Assembly (NCBI GenBank): GCA_016790165.1
Contig: JAEUPL010000008.1
Location: 167,036 to 231,035, forward strand
From: Burkholderiales bacterium
GTDB taxonomy: Bacteria > Pseudomonadota > Gammaproteobacteria > Burkholderiales > Casimicrobiaceae
Direction of reading: 5' to 3'
Length of the DNA: 64,000 nt
The notes under the pieces were generated by a model. It saw only the letters and a list, made by a program, of their open reading frames with translations, had not been told where the DNA came from and did not search any database. Below, in pieces: positions 34,163-44,831 of the stretch; position 1 is the first letter of the stretch; the number at the start of each line of letters is the position of its first letter. The position numbers and the translations under genes were made by a program.

Positions 34163-35671
34163 CTATCTTCTGGGCAAGGCGGCGATTGCGCCAGGATTGC
34201 TCGCCGGCTGGATACTCTGCTGATAGTTGAAGAAGTTGCCGGGATCGTATTTCGCCTTGACCGCCTGCAGCGTGGGATAGGCATCGCCGAAGTACGCCCA
34301 TTGCCAGTTTTGTAAGCTCGCCATGGGGTAGTTTTGGTAGACGTGACCGTTGGCATAGGGCGCCACGATGTCCATCAAACCCTGCATCCATGCCAGCATC
34401 TGGGTCTGCTCCGACGGGCTCTGCCAGAACACGTCGATACAGAAGTCCATGTACACGTTTCGGTGAATGAACGCACTGTCGGCGACGGGGTAGCGGTTGA
34501 TTGCACCACCGTAGGGTTCGGTGTAGACCAGACTCCAGGCATTCGGTGACGTGGCGACGTAGTCCACAACCTGTTGCCAGACCGACTGCGGAATCGTCTC
34601 GCTGATGTAGCAAGACGCCTTGCCCTCGGGCGTGCCATCGGGTTGATCAGGTAGGGGATACGGGTTGTTTTCGAGATAGCTATCCATCGCCGGATAGCTC
34701 CCAACCTGATCTACCAGCAGTTGTGCGCTCGGGAAGTCCAGGAGCGGCTGGATTGCCGCGAGTCCGTCTTGTCGCGAGCCGGCGTACATGCCTTGAACCA
34801 TGTACACCGGTTGCCCCTGGTAGAACCCGACATTCATCATGTAGCCTAACTGATCAGGGCAGCCGCTGACCATGAATTGCTCCTGCATCAGGGCGAGCAC
34901 AGCAGCCGCGTCGGATGCACTCCACGAGATCGCCCACGCCCATACTGACGGCAACGTGACGAGGTTGTAGGCCACTTGTGTGACGATGCCAAAATTGCCG
35001 CCGGTGCCGCCACGCAGCGCCCAGAAGAGATCCGAGAACTCGTTGTCAGCAGTGGCGTAGACGATGGTCCCGTCGGCGAGAATCACGCGGAACGACGCCA
35101 CGCAGTCGCTTTGAATGCCGTAAGCGCGGGAGGTATAGCCGTAGCCGCCGCCCTGTACAAAACCTGCCACGCAGACGCCGCCGCACGCGCCGGTGGGGAC
35201 ATGCCACCCGGTGTTGCCCATAAAGCCGTTAAAGGTGTCCCAGTTGGTGCCACCCCCGGCATACACCAGTGCGTTGGGGCTGTCGAGAAACATGCTGTTG
35301 AGCCCGCTCACATCGATGACCATTCCATCGTTGACCGAATAGCCAGCGGTGCTGTGGCCGCCTGAGCGCACCGCGACCCACATGCCCGTCTGTTGTGCGT
35401 ACTGGATGCACGAAATGATGTCGTTCTCGTTCACGCAGTACACAATAATCTGCGGGTATGACTGAAATGCCGGGTTCGATTCCTGACGGTCCTGGTCGTA
35501 GTCGGGGTCGGACGGCAACACGATGCGCCCGGTGATGCTGCTTTCCAGCCGCGCGAGGCCATCCCAGCTGGCCTTGCCGTTGGGGGCAGGTGCGTTCTGT
35601 GCGCTCAACTGCCGAAAGTGTGCTACACGGCGGCTCTTGCGAAGCTTGGCCGGACTTTTGCGATGTGCCAT
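34163..35671 (-). CDS. Berberine-bridge-type FAD-linked oxidase
   Basis: A 502-residue flavoprotein: FAD-binding type 4 domain (about residues 70-240) and a C-terminal BBE segment (YQNYPMASLQNW..AKYDPGNFFNYQQSI). Two residues known to bind FAD covalently in this family are in place: His106 in VRSGGHSTAGY and Cys163 in PTGACGGVCVAGF, suggesting bicovalent flavin as in glucooligosaccharide oxidases and berberine bridge enzymes. The family oxidises sugars, alkaloids or other alcohols with oxygen. No classical signal peptide is present, although the N-terminus is strongly basic (HRKSPAKLRKSRR). Start ATG 35671 has GGGGGAA upstream. The substrate is unknown. Confidence 0.9.
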   Translation of the reverse strand: MAHRKSPAKLRKSRRVAHFRQLSAQNAPAPNGKASWDGLARLESSITGRIVLPSDPDYDQDRQESNPAFQSYPQIIVYCVNENDIISCIQYAQQTGMWVAVRSGGHSTAGYSVNDGMVIDVSGLNSMFLDSPNALVYAGGGTNWDTFNGFMGNTGWHVPTGACGGVCVAGFVQGGGYGYTSRAYGIQSDCVASFRVILADGTIVYATADNEFSDLFWALRGGTGGNFGIVTQVAYNLVTLPSVWAWAISWSASDAAAVLALMQEQFMVSGCPDQLGYMMNVGFYQGQPVYMVQGMYAGSRQDGLAAIQPLLDFPSAQLLVDQVGSYPAMDSYLENNPYPLPDQPDGTPEGKASCYISETIPQSVWQQVVDYVATSPNAWSLVYTEPYGGAINRYPVADSAFIHRNVYMDFCIDVFWQSPSEQTQMLAWMQGLMDIVAPYANGHVYQNYPMASLQNWQWAYFGDAYPTLQAVKAKYDPGNFFNYQQSIQPASNPGAIAALPRR

Positions 35672-35805
35672 GGATTCCCCCGAAATGGTGTCGTCAGACT
35701 ATTCTGTACGTGACGGAAGAATAGGCGATTGAACGGCTAAAATCGAGTTTTCCGCACTGCTTTCGATGCCGGTTTGTTGCGCCGAAAGTTCTTCACGCCC
35801 CGCGC

Positions 35806-38800
35806 ATGTCCCCCTCCTGCCTTTCACTCCGCGGCTCTGCTGCGCTTTCGCAATTCCGTCAAGACAAACTGGTCGCCGCACTGACCGAACATCGGGTGAC
35901 CGCGATCAACGCCGAGTTCTGGCATTTCGCGGCGGTGAACCGCGAGCTGAGCCGCGAGGAGCGCACCCGACTCGATGCCTTGTTGGCCTACGGCGCCGAC
36001 GCCGAACCGAGTGACGGACATCAATACGCCTTTCTCGTGGTGCCCCGACTGGGAACGATTTCGCCCTGGTCGTCGAAGGCGACCGATATCGCGCACAACT
36101 GCGGGCTGGATGCGGTGCAGCGCATCGAGCGCGGTATCTGGTTTTGGGTGTCGACCGGGAAAGCCTTGACCTCCCAGGCCAAGCACGCCATCGAAGATGC
36201 CTGCCACGACCGCATGACCGAGAGCGTCTTGCCGGACCTGAAGGCTGCCGAGGCGCTGTTCGATGTGCATGCCGCGAAGCCGCTCGTCACGGTGGCGCGA
36301 AACGCTGCCTCGCTCAGACTGGCCAACAGCGAACTGGGTCTTGCGCTCTCAGCCGACGAAATCGACTACCTGGTCGCGGCTTTCGACAAACTGGGACGCG
36401 ACCCCACCGATGTCGAGCTGCTGATGTTTGCGCAGGCCAATTCGGAACACTGCCGGCACAAGGTGTTCAACGCCAGCTGGATCATCGATGGCGAGGCGCA
36501 GGATCACTCCCTGTTCGCGATGATCCGCAATACCCACAAGCTGTCGCCGCAAGGCACCGAGGTGGCCTACTCTGACAACGCCGCCATCATGACCGGTGGC
36601 GACGCGGAGCGCTTCTATCCGGATGCTGATGGCCGCTACGCCGCCCATCGAGATCGCACGCACTACCTGGCCAAAGTCGAAACCCACAATCACCCAACCG
36701 CGATCGCTCCCTTCGCAGGTGCGGCGACCGGCGCCGGTGGCGAGATTCGCGACGAGGGCGCGACGGGGCGCGGCGCCGTGCCAAAGTCCGGTCTGACCGG
36801 GTTCACGACGTCCAACCTGCGCTTGCCAGGCCTGCCGCAGCCGTGGGAGGCAGCAACGGCCGATGTTGGAAAACCTGGGCGCATTGTGTCGGCGCTCGAC
36901 ATCATGATTCAGGGCCCCATCGGTGGGGCTGCATTCAACGACGAGTTTGGCCGCCCCAATCTGGGGGGCTACTTCCGCACTTTCGAACAGAAGCTCGGCG
37001 ACACCGTGTATGGCTATCACAAGCCAATCATGATCGCCGGTGGTGTTGGCGCGGTGTCCGACACGCATGTGCACAAGATTGCTTTCCCGTCCGGTACGCT
37101 GTTGATTCAGCTCGGAGGGGAAGGCATGCGCATCGGCATGGGCGGAGGGGCTGCGTCGTCGATGACAACCGGTCAGAACACCGCCGACCTCGATTTCGAT
37201 TCCGTGCAGCGGGGCAACCCCGAGATGGAGCGTCGCGCACAGGAAGTCATCAACGCGTGCTGGCGCCTGCGCGACGCCAATCCGATCCTCGCCATTCACG
37301 ATGTGGGCGCCGGTGGGCTGTCGAATGCCTTGCCCGAACTCGTACACGACGCCGGCCGCGAGGGCGACCCACGCGGTGCGCTGTTCGACCTGCGCAAGGC
37401 GTTGACGCTTGAGCCGGGCATGAGCCCGGCCGAGATCTGGTGCAACGAATCGCAGGAGCGCTACGTGCTGGCGATCGCGCCGCAGAGTCTTGCGACCTTC
37501 AAATCGTTCTGCGAACGCGAGCGTTGCCCATTCGCTGTCCTCGGCGTGGCCGACGCGTCTGGCAATCTCACGGTGGCCGACGCCAAGTTCAGCAACAAAC
37601 CCGTCGACATGCCGCTTGAAGTGCTACTCGGCAAACCACCCAAGATGGAACGCAAGGCGCAGCGAAAGGCCGCTCCCGCAGTTCCTCTGGCGGCCAGCAC
37701 GCTGAGCCTGCGCGATGCCGCCTACCGGGTGTTGCAGCACCCGGCGGTTGCCGACAAGACTTTCCTTGTCACGATCGGCGACCGCTTCGTCGGCGGCCTC
37801 ACGGCACGGGAGCAGATGGTCGGGCCGTGGCAGGTGCCGGTGGCTGACTGCGCAGTCACACTGCGCGATTTTGTTGGCGTCGCCGGCGAGGCGATGGCCA
37901 TGGGCGAGCGCACGCCGCTGGCCGTTCTCAACGCGCCCGCCTCGGCACGCATGGCGGTCGCCGAGGCGATTACCAACATCGCCGCTGCGCCGATCTCGGC
38001 AATCGGCGATATCAAACTTTCTGCCAACTGGATGGCCGCCGTTGATGTGCCGGGTGAGGACGCCGCACTGTATGACGCTGTGCGTGCAGTGGGCATGGCA
38101 TTGTGCCCGGCGCTCGGCATCGGCATCCCGGTGGGCAAGGATTCGATGAGCATGCGCACGGCTTGGAGCGACGGTGACGCGAAGAAATCGGTGCATGCGC
38201 CGGTGTCGCTGATCGTCACCGCCTTTGCCAATGTCAGCGACGCTGGAAAGACGCTGACGCCGCTGCTGCGTCCCGAGGGCGACACCGTGTTGCTGCTGGT
38301 CGACATCGCACGCGGCCAGCAACGACTGGGCGGTTCGATCTACGCCCAGACCCACTCGGCGATGGGCGCCGAGGTTCCCGATTGTGACGTCGCCGACGAC
38401 CTCAAGAAATTCTTCGCGGGCGTGCAGCGGCTGAACGCCCAAGGCCTCGCACTCGCCTACCACGACAAGTCGGATGGCGGACTGTTTGCGACGCTGGTCG
38501 AGATGCAGATTACGGCCCGCACTGGCCTCACTATCACCCTTGACGCGCTGGGCGGCGATGCGCATGCTGCGCTGTTCAACGAGGAACTGGGCGCCGTGAT
38601 CCAGGTGCGCCGCGCCGATGTGGCTCAGGCACGCGCAGCGTTCGCGGGCGTGCCGGTGCATGAGGTCGCGACGCCGCGCGATGATGGCAAGCTGGTCGTG
38701 ATGCACGCGGGGCGGGTGGTTCTCGACGAGGCTCGGCAGGCGTTGCACGCCGCCTGGAGCGCAACCAGCGTCGAAATTCAGCGTCTGCGTGACAATCCGG

Positions 38801-39681
38801 ATTGTGCCGACGCCGAATTCGACCGCGTGTTCGATGATGACGATGCAGGACTGGCGCCGCGCGTGCTGTTTGACGCGACGGTCAATGTCGCAGCGCCGAT
38901 GATTGCGACCGGCGTGCGGCCAAAAGTGGCGATCCTGCGCGAGCAGGGTGTCAACTCGCACATCGAGACGGGCCACGTGTTCACGATGGCGGGCTTCGAC
39001 GCGTACGACGTGCACATGACCGACCTGCACACGGGCCGCCGCACGCTCGACGAATTCAAGGGCTTCGTCGCCTGTGGCGGCTTCAGCTACGGCGACGTGC
39101 TCGGCGCGGGCGCCGGATGGGCCAAGTCCATACTGCTCAATCCAGCGCTTCGTGAGCAATTTCAGGCCTTCTTCGATGAGGAGGATACGTTTGCGCTCGG
39201 CATCTGCAATGGTTGCCAAATGCTCGCGCAAATGTCACCCATCATTCCGGGAGCGGCGCACTGGCCCAAGTTCGTGCGTAATGGCAGCGAGCAATTTGAG
39301 TGCCGTACCGCGTTGGTCGAAGTGATGGATTCGCCGTCGATCTTTTTCAACGGGATGGAAAAGACCCGGCTGCCGATTGTGGTGGCACATGGCGAAGGAT
39401 TTGCTCAATTCAAGGACGACGCCCAGCTTGACGCAGCGCAGCCCCTGGTGACGCTGCGCTTCGTCGACGGCCACGGCGCTGCGACGGAAACCTATCCGCT
39501 CAACCCGAACGGTTCGCCCGGCGGAATCACCGGGCTCACCACCGAGGACGGTCGCTTCAACGTGCTCATGCCTCACCCTGAACGCACGCATCGTGTCGAG
39601 AACTTTTCCTGGCACCCGGATGGCTGGAGGCGATCGCCGTGGCTGCGGATGTTCGAGAACGCGCGGGTGTGGCTGGGCTAG
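35806..39681 (+). CDS. purL: Phosphoribosylformylglycinamidine synthase
   Basis: A 1291-residue single-chain FGAM synthase, the proteobacterial large form, which converts FGAR, glutamine and ATP to FGAM in purine synthesis. The N-terminal PurS-like part (1-150), linker ([16 protein letters not shown] at about 213), two AIR-synthase-like halves ([32 protein letters not shown]) and a C-terminal glutaminase domain (from about 1040) are all present. The glutaminase has the nucleophile in [10 protein letters not shown] and the His/Glu pair in [12 protein letters not shown]. No frameshift is seen. ATG 35806 gives the expected length. It stands alone, divergent from the oxidase gene. Confidence 0.97.
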   Translation: MSPSCLSLRGSAALSQFRQDKLVAALTEHRVTAINAEFWHFAAVNRELSREERTRLDALLAYGADAEPSDGHQYAFLVVPRLGTISPWSSKATDIAHNCGLDAVQRIERGIWFWVSTGKALTSQAKHAIEDACHDRMTESVLPDLKAAEALFDVHAAKPLVTVARNAASLRLANSELGLALSADEIDYLVAAFDKLGRDPTDVELLMFAQANSEHCRHKVFNASWIIDGEAQDHSLFAMIRNTHKLSPQGTEVAYSDNAAIMTGGDAERFYPDADGRYAAHRDRTHYLAKVETHNHPTAIAPFAGAATGAGGEIRDEGATGRGAVPKSGLTGFTTSNLRLPGLPQPWEAATADVGKPGRIVSALDIMIQGPIGGAAFNDEFGRPNLGGYFRTFEQKLGDTVYGYHKPIMIAGGVGAVSDTHVHKIAFPSGTLLIQLGGEGMRIGMGGGAASSMTTGQNTADLDFDSVQRGNPEMERRAQEVINACWRLRDANPILAIHDVGAGGLSNALPELVHDAGREGDPRGALFDLRKALTLEPGMSPAEIWCNESQERYVLAIAPQSLATFKSFCERERCPFAVLGVADASGNLTVADAKFSNKPVDMPLEVLLGKPPKMERKAQRKAAPAVPLAASTLSLRDAAYRVLQHPAVADKTFLVTIGDRFVGGLTAREQMVGPWQVPVADCAVTLRDFVGVAGEAMAMGERTPLAVLNAPASARMAVAEAITNIAAAPISAIGDIKLSANWMAAVDVPGEDAALYDAVRAVGMALCPALGIGIPVGKDSMSMRTAWSDGDAKKSVHAPVSLIVTAFANVSDAGKTLTPLLRPEGDTVLLLVDIARGQQRLGGSIYAQTHSAMGAEVPDCDVADDLKKFFAGVQRLNAQGLALAYHDKSDGGLFATLVEMQITARTGLTITLDALGGDAHAALFNEELGAVIQVRRADVAQARAAFAGVPVHEVATPRDDGKLVVMHAGRVVLDEARQALHAAWSATSVEIQRLRDNPDCADAEFDRVFDDDDAGLAPRVLFDATVNVAAPMIATGVRPKVAILREQGVNSHIETGHVFTMAGFDAYDVHMTDLHTGRRTLDEFKGFVACGGFSYGDVLGAGAGWAKSILLNPALREQFQAFFDEEDTFALGICNGCQMLAQMSPIIPGAAHWPKFVRNGSEQFECRTALVEVMDSPSIFFNGMEKTRLPIVVAHGEGFAQFKDDAQLDAAQPLVTLRFVDGHGAATETYPLNPNGSPGGITGLTTEDGRFNVLMPHPERTHRVENFSWHPDGWRRSPWLRMFENARVWLG

Positions 39682-39918
39682 GCGCGCGCGGCATTCCATA
39701 CCCGCGCACGGACGGCGGTGAGGGGCGCTTTTTGCGAACCGCAGGTCCTCTGCGGACGTCCTTGCAAGCGCGGAACAACTCCTTGGGCCATGCGGTAACG
39801 GCTTTTCGGCCGGAACGACCGGCCGATGGTTCCTGGCGGCACAATCCGCGGCGAGTCGACTTGTGCGAAAAACACGTTGCAACGACCGTACCGCCGTCGG
39901 TCAAGCCAAAAAGCTGAA

Positions 39919-41100
39919 CTACGTCGCGCGGTGGCTGCGGAACGACAGCCAGAGCGCCGCCAGCATCGCGCTGACGATAAACGGCAACGCGGTGTAGTTG
40001 ACCGTTGACCACCCCTGCGCGTTGACCAGTACGCCAGCGCTTGATGACGAGATGGCCATCGTTGCGAACACGAGCATGTCGTTGAAGCCTTGCACGCGGG
40101 TTCTCTCCGACGGCCGATAGGTTTCGGTGAGCAAGGTCGTGCCGCCGATGAACATGAAGTTCCAGCCGATGCCGAGCACGAAGAGACCGAACCAGAAGTG
40201 GGCGACCGTCGTGCCCGACAGATCGATCGCGATGGTGGCAAGGTTGAGGACGGTGCCGGCGACGATTACCGGCAACGCGCCGAACCGCTTGATGATGTTG
40301 CCTGTGAAAAAACTGGGTGCGAACATTCCAACGACGTGCCACTCGAGCACGAAAACGCCTTCCTTGAACGGGTGCCCGCAAAAGTTCATTGCCAGCGGTG
40401 TTGCAACCATCAGCAGGTTCATGACACCGTAGCCAAACGCCGCCGACAGGGCTGCGACGATGAATTTCGGCTGCCGCGCGATCTCGGCGAGCGGCCTTGC
40501 CGGCTCATCGGTCTTCTCGATTCCAAGCGGTGGCAGTTTCAGCCGAGATTGCAACGCCATGGCGAGCACTGCAAACGCCACGAGCGAAAGATAGGTGCCG
40601 GCATACGTCACTGGGAGCCAATCCTTCGTCAGCTTCGAGCTCTCAGGGCCGATCAATCCCCCAACAATGCCCCCGGCCAGCACCAGCGAGATGGCGCGCG
40701 CCTTGTCCGGGCCGGTCACCGCGTCGGCTGCGGCGAAGCGATAGAACCCACCAGTCGCGTTGTAGCAACCAATGAAAAACGTGCCAAGGCAGAGGCCCCA
40801 GAACGACTTGGCCATCACCGCGACAGCGCAGACGACCGCGCCCAGCATCGCCAGCAAACTGCCTGACATGAACCCGCGGCGTCTGCCCCGCGTGCGCATG
40901 AATGACGCTGCGGGCATCGCCGACAGGGCGCTCCCGATCACGTAGGTCATTGCCGGCAGGGTGGCAAACATCTTGTTCTCCGCCAGCATGTAGCCCGTCA
41001 GCGCGTTCACCGCCATCAGAATCACAGTGTTGGTCAGCAGCAGCCCCTGGCAGAGGGCAAGGAGCAGGACGGTGTGGCGCTGGGCAGTCGAGAAACTCAT
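39919..41100 (-). CDS. Major facilitator superfamily transporter
   Basis: A 393-residue membrane protein with about 12 hydrophobic segments and the MFS pattern of a basic loop between helices 2 and 3 (MRTRGRRRGFM) and a longer central loop (LPPLGIEKTDEPARPLAEIARQ, shown only as a landmark: EKTDEPARPLAE). It resembles uncharacterised 12-TM carriers in Betaproteobacteria, and the substrate cannot be told. ATG 41100 begins MSFSTAQRHTV. It is convergent with purL; the 237 bases between hold no recognised gene or terminator. Confidence 0.82.
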   Translation of the reverse strand: MSFSTAQRHTVLLLALCQGLLLTNTVILMAVNALTGYMLAENKMFATLPAMTYVIGSALSAMPAASFMRTRGRRRGFMSGSLLAMLGAVVCAVAVMAKSFWGLCLGTFFIGCYNATGGFYRFAAADAVTGPDKARAISLVLAGGIVGGLIGPESSKLTKDWLPVTYAGTYLSLVAFAVLAMALQSRLKLPPLGIEKTDEPARPLAEIARQPKFIVAALSAAFGYGVMNLLMVATPLAMNFCGHPFKEGVFVLEWHVVGMFAPSFFTGNIIKRFGALPVIVAGTVLNLATIAIDLSGTTVAHFWFGLFVLGIGWNFMFIGGTTLLTETYRPSERTRVQGFNDMLVFATMAISSSSAGVLVNAQGWSTVNYTALPFIVSAMLAALWLSFRSHRAT

Positions 41101-41497
41101 GGGTGCATGCTAGCGCGGGTACGTCCCGCCATTGGCGACCCGTCCCACTACGATGTGGTTCCGGCGTTGCGACGGGATCGGTTTCGGGTGGACCGCGCTG
41201 ACGCTGCTCGGACCAGTATCCGACCAGGGAAACGCTGAGTTAGTCTGCGCGATACATCGCGCGTCGGGCTGGGATGAGCTGGCCGTCGAAATTCTGGAGC
41301 CAAAGCGGGACGATGGCGAGAAGTTTTTGGTTGCCGGTTCGCCCAAGCCCGACGATGCGGCGTCCGCGTGACGCTTGCTCAGCGTTTCCTTAAACCAACC
41401 GTACGACTAACCAACCGTACCACCGGTCACAATCCCTGGCGACCACGCACGAATTCGTTGTCGTCCAGGCCGAGCGCTTTGCCCGCCGCGGCTTCGC
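41101..41497. other. Gene-poor gap between MFS and pncB genes
   Basis: Nearly 400 bases without a convincing gene. A TTG-started 79-codon frame on the plus strand (41132-41371) has a fairly protein-like second half (ELAVEILEPKRDDGEKFLV) but no ribosome-binding site and no recognised family. A twelve-base direct repeat, AACCAACCGTAC, occurs at 41394-41405 and 41410-41421. No hairpin terminator was seen. Confidence 0.3.
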
Positions 41498-42661
41498 TCA
41501 CGCGATCTCGAACACCTGTTTTAGATAGGCCAGGTACGAGGCGTCGTCGCACATCGTCTTCGCCGGGGTGTCTGAGAGTTTGGCCACCGGCTGCCCATCG
41601 CAGCGAACCATCTTGAGTACGATCTGCAGTGGCGTGTAGCCGAGATCGTTGGTGAGGTTGGTGCCGATGCCAAACGCGGTCTTCGCGCGCCCCTGAAAGT
41701 GCCGGGCGATTTCGATGGCTCGAGGGAACGTCAGACCGTCGCTGAAAACGAGCGACTTGGTTTTTGGGTCAACGCGATTGGCCAAGTAGTGATTGATGAT
41801 CGCCTCGCCCCAGGCGATCGGCTCTCCGCTGTCGTGCCGCGCGCCATCAAAGAGCTTGCAGAAGTACATATCGAAGTCGCGCATGAAGGCGTTCAAGCCC
41901 GCCACATCGGAGAGCGCAATACCCAGGTCGCCTCGATACTCATCGGCCCATTTCTGGAATGCCCAGCGTTGCGAATCGCGCAACCGAGGCCCCAGTGCCT
42001 GCGCTGCCTGCAGCCACTCGTGCGCCATCGTGCCCACCGCGAGCAACCCGAGTTCTTTTGCGAAGTAGGCGTTACTCGTCCCGACGAATGCGCCCGGCGC
42101 GCGCGCCTTCACGGTGCTCAGTACCTCGCGTTGCCAATGGTGCGAAAAGCGGCGGCGGGTGCCGTAGTCGGCGAACGAGAAACCCACCTCTGGCGAAAGC
42201 GAATTCACCAAATCAAGCTTGGCGGCGAGACGGCGGCGTCCTTCATCGATGTCCGGTGCGGGCCGCGTGCGACGAAAGTAAACCTCATTGACGATGGCGA
42301 GGATCGGGATTTCGAACAGGATGGTGTGCAGCCACGGTCCCTTAATTTCGATCGCGAGGTCGTCGCCGGCCGGGCGGACGTCGATGTGCTTGCGGTTGAA
42401 GTGAAACAGCGCGAGAAAATCAACGAAGTCGCTTTTCACATACCGCAGGGAGCGCAGGTAGTCGAGTTCGTCGTCGGCGAAGCGCACCGTGCACAGTTCA
42501 TCCACCTCGCGGTTGATCTCGTCGGAAAACGGCGCCAGCGCCACACCTTCGTTTCGGCACTTGAATCGGTACTCCACTTGCGCGCCGGGAAACTGATGCA
42601 ACACTGCCTGCATCATGGTGAACTTGTAGAGGTCGGTGTCGAGTAGGGAGTGGATGATCAC
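41498..42661 (-). CDS. pncB: Nicotinate phosphoribosyltransferase
   Basis: A 387-residue enzyme of NAD salvage that joins nicotinate and PRPP to nicotinate mononucleotide with ATP. Family blocks: [17 protein letters not shown] at the N-terminus, [10 protein letters not shown], the [13 protein letters not shown] stretch, [37 protein letters not shown] (landmark: NAYFAKELG), and [19 protein letters not shown] with [15 protein letters not shown] at 42661 ([10 protein letters not shown]) is chosen from the match to PncB N-termini; a TTG at 42709 is the alternative. No ribosome-binding site decides. It is a single gene, divergent from the CAP-domain gene. Confidence 0.93.
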   Translation of the reverse strand: MIIHSLLDTDLYKFTMMQAVLHQFPGAQVEYRFKCRNEGVALAPFSDEINREVDELCTVRFADDELDYLRSLRYVKSDFVDFLALFHFNRKHIDVRPAGDDLAIEIKGPWLHTILFEIPILAIVNEVYFRRTRPAPDIDEGRRRLAAKLDLVNSLSPEVGFSFADYGTRRRFSHHWQREVLSTVKARAPGAFVGTSNAYFAKELGLLAVGTMAHEWLQAAQALGPRLRDSQRWAFQKWADEYRGDLGIALSDVAGLNAFMRDFDMYFCKLFDGARHDSGEPIAWGEAIINHYLANRVDPKTKSLVFSDGLTFPRAIEIARHFQGRAKTAFGIGTNLTNDLGYTPLQIVLKMVRCDGQPVAKLSDTPAKTMCDDASYLAYLKQVFEIA

Positions 42662-42849
42662 GGTCGATCCGAAATTCGGCTTGGGGTTTTCGTGGACGGC
42701 CGTTCTCAAGTTCGCGGCGGCTAGATCGTGGGCGAAGTGTAGACGGGGTCATCGACAGGCCCGGGGAGCGAGGCCCCGGCTCGGCCACTCAGCGTTGTAT
42801 CGGCGTTCCTGATATGTACACGCCGGCGCATCCAAAATAGAATTTGACA

Positions 42850-44718
42850 ATGTCATATTGCGAAACCAGCGTCTCAAGCCAGTTTGCGCGGATGTGCTAT
42901 CCGATGCAGGCTTGCGCTGCTTTGCTCCTGGCTTGGTTGACGAACCCAGTTGGCGCTGCCGCCGTGACAGTTTCGCCCGATCCGACCGGCGGACCGCAAG
43001 CCGTCGCGACGGGCGACGGGCATGCTGCGCCGAGTGCAATGGCGCGTGAGTCTGCTCTTGAGGTTTCGCGCACTCAGCGGCTGAAAGCGCTGCAGCCAGC
43101 GCCTACGAGAGCTCAAGCCGCAGCGCTCTATAACGTGAACTATCTGGCAGGGCAGGTCATGCCCCCAATGAGCTGGACAGGTAACGTCGCTGCCTGTGAC
43201 CCAGGATCGACCGCAGTCGCCTACCAGCAGTCGATCGTTGATCGCGTTAATGTGTACCGAAAGCTTGCGCGACTCGCACCGGTCAATCTGTACTCGCCAA
43301 GTGATGATAAGGACGAACGGACAGCGGCGGCCGCGCTCTTGATGGCGGCGAACAACGCACTTAGCCACAACCCGCCCAGCACGTGGAACTGCTACGGGAC
43401 GGCGTTCGCGGGCAGTACGGTGGGCGTGCTGGGCGGGGGGCAGCCCGCCGGCGGCGCGGGAAATTCGAATCTGGGGTGGTCCAGCGGCAACGCCTATGCC
43501 ACGAACGCGGTCATTGATGCCTATATGGTGGATAGCGGCGCTGGCAACCAGGCCGTGGGGCACCGCACCGGTATCCTCGACGCAAAACAGACGGTGATGG
43601 CCGTGGGGTCGGTCCCGGTTGGGCCGGGCCACGGTGCAGCGAATGCGCTATGGTGGATCAATTTTTCGACGCGCACGGGGCTGGCCGCAACGCCGGAAGG
43701 GGTTGCGTGGCCGCCCAACGGTTTTGTGCCATTTCAATTGCTGCCAGCGGGCTCAAATCGATGGAGCTTTCAGTACCCTGGTGCAAACTTTAGCGCCGCT
43801 ACCGTGTCGATGTCGAGCGGTGGGGCTGCATACGCTCCGCTTGTTTACGACTACCGTAGCACGGGGTGTCCGACGGGCTTCACCTGCTTGCCTGACGATG
43901 CGATCGTGTGGCAGCCGCCCCTCGACGCAGCAGGCATCGCCGGTGTTTCCTATGCAGCCCCGGGCGCCACCGACAAGGCGTACACCGTCACCATTGCTGG
44001 CGTAACCGGCGCCGGCGTGCCGAGCTCGTTCTCTTACACGGTCACCGTCATTGATCCGTCGGTCTCACCGTCGCAGACGGTCAGCGGAACAGTTACGAAT
44101 GGCGCCAGCGGCGTGTCGGGCGTGTCGTTTTGTGCGAAACCCGCTTCTGGAGTGACGTGCACGACGAGCACCGCTTCGGGGTTGTTTAGCTGCACGGTAC
44201 CCTTTGGTTGGAGTGGCGTTCTCCACTCGCCGATGGTCAACGGTTACCGAATCGCGCCGCTTCGGCTGAATAGTGTCACGGCTGCGTCGGTCGGAAATGT
44301 TGTACTCGCCCAGCCCGGCATACCGACTTGCAATCTCGATGTCGATGACAACGGCTTATTTGAGCCGGACATCGATGGCATTGCGATTGCGCGGCGCATC
44401 GCGGGATTCTCGGAAGCGGCTACATTCGACGGTTTGTCCGGCGCGTGCGCAGCAAACACCACATCCAACGCTGTTTTTGGCACGACTCAAAACAGTTACG
44501 TCGCCAATGGTTACGACGTGACGGGCTCATCAGGTGGTGTCAACGGGGCGGGCACGCGCGCCGCGGTCGATGGCACGGTTCTGTTGCGTGCCATGGCCGG
44601 GCAGGTGGGTACGGCCGTCACCAACGGCGTCGGTATCTCTAGCAAGCCGGGTGCCACGCGCACCACGTGGGCGACCATTCAACCGTGGTTGAATGCCAAC
44701 TGCGGCGCCAATTTCTAG
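42850..44718 (+). CDS. Secreted CAP-superfamily protein with dockerin-like C-terminus
   Basis: About 622 residues. A signal peptide (hydrophobic ACAALLLAWLTNPVGAAA) is followed by a CAP/SCP-like domain at about 115-275: VDRVNVYRKLARLAPV, ANNALSHNPPS and the late VGHRTGILD block, like the GHR..IL motif of bacterial CAP proteins. Beta-sandwich-like repeats follow (about 280-490). Residues 494-622 are the dockerin-like module: CNLDVDDNGLFEPDIDG with ARRIAG, then a second, less regular loop and DGTVLLRAMAG, then GATRT. ATG 42850, TTG 42844 and ATG 42892 are all possible starts. The subtilase gene with the same C-terminal module follows in the same direction. The function of the CAP domain is unknown. 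Confidence 0.85.
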   Translation: MSYCETSVSSQFARMCYPMQACAALLLAWLTNPVGAAAVTVSPDPTGGPQAVATGDGHAAPSAMARESALEVSRTQRLKALQPAPTRAQAAALYNVNYLAGQVMPPMSWTGNVAACDPGSTAVAYQQSIVDRVNVYRKLARLAPVNLYSPSDDKDERTAAAALLMAANNALSHNPPSTWNCYGTAFAGSTVGVLGGGQPAGGAGNSNLGWSSGNAYATNAVIDAYMVDSGAGNQAVGHRTGILDAKQTVMAVGSVPVGPGHGAANALWWINFSTRTGLAATPEGVAWPPNGFVPFQLLPAGSNRWSFQYPGANFSAATVSMSSGGAAYAPLVYDYRSTGCPTGFTCLPDDAIVWQPPLDAAGIAGVSYAAPGATDKAYTVTIAGVTGAGVPSSFSYTVTVIDPSVSPSQTVSGTVTNGASGVSGVSFCAKPASGVTCTTSTASGLFSCTVPFGWSGVLHSPMVNGYRIAPLRLNSVTAASVGNVVLAQPGIPTCNLDVDDNGLFEPDIDGIAIARRIAGFSEAATFDGLSGACAANTTSNAVFGTTQNSYVANGYDVTGSSGGVNGAGTRAAVDGTVLLRAMAGQVGTAVTNGVGISSKPGATRTTWATIQPWLNANCGANF

Positions 44719-44831
44719 CCCGTCCTGTCAACCGCTCGACGTGGCACCACAACGCAGCCGAGACTATCTTACGAACGACGAGCAGCGAGCGCGCTGGCTT
44801 CGTCATTCATCCTGACCAGGAGTTGCTTCTG

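Noticed and set aside
37624-39231. 535-codon minus-strand frame opposite purL
   Set aside because: Shadow of purL; His/Arg-rich low-information composition.
41394-41421. Two copies of AACCAACCGTAC, possible start of a repeat array
   Set aside because: Only two copies, four bases apart, with no further units; not a CRISPR or iteron array.
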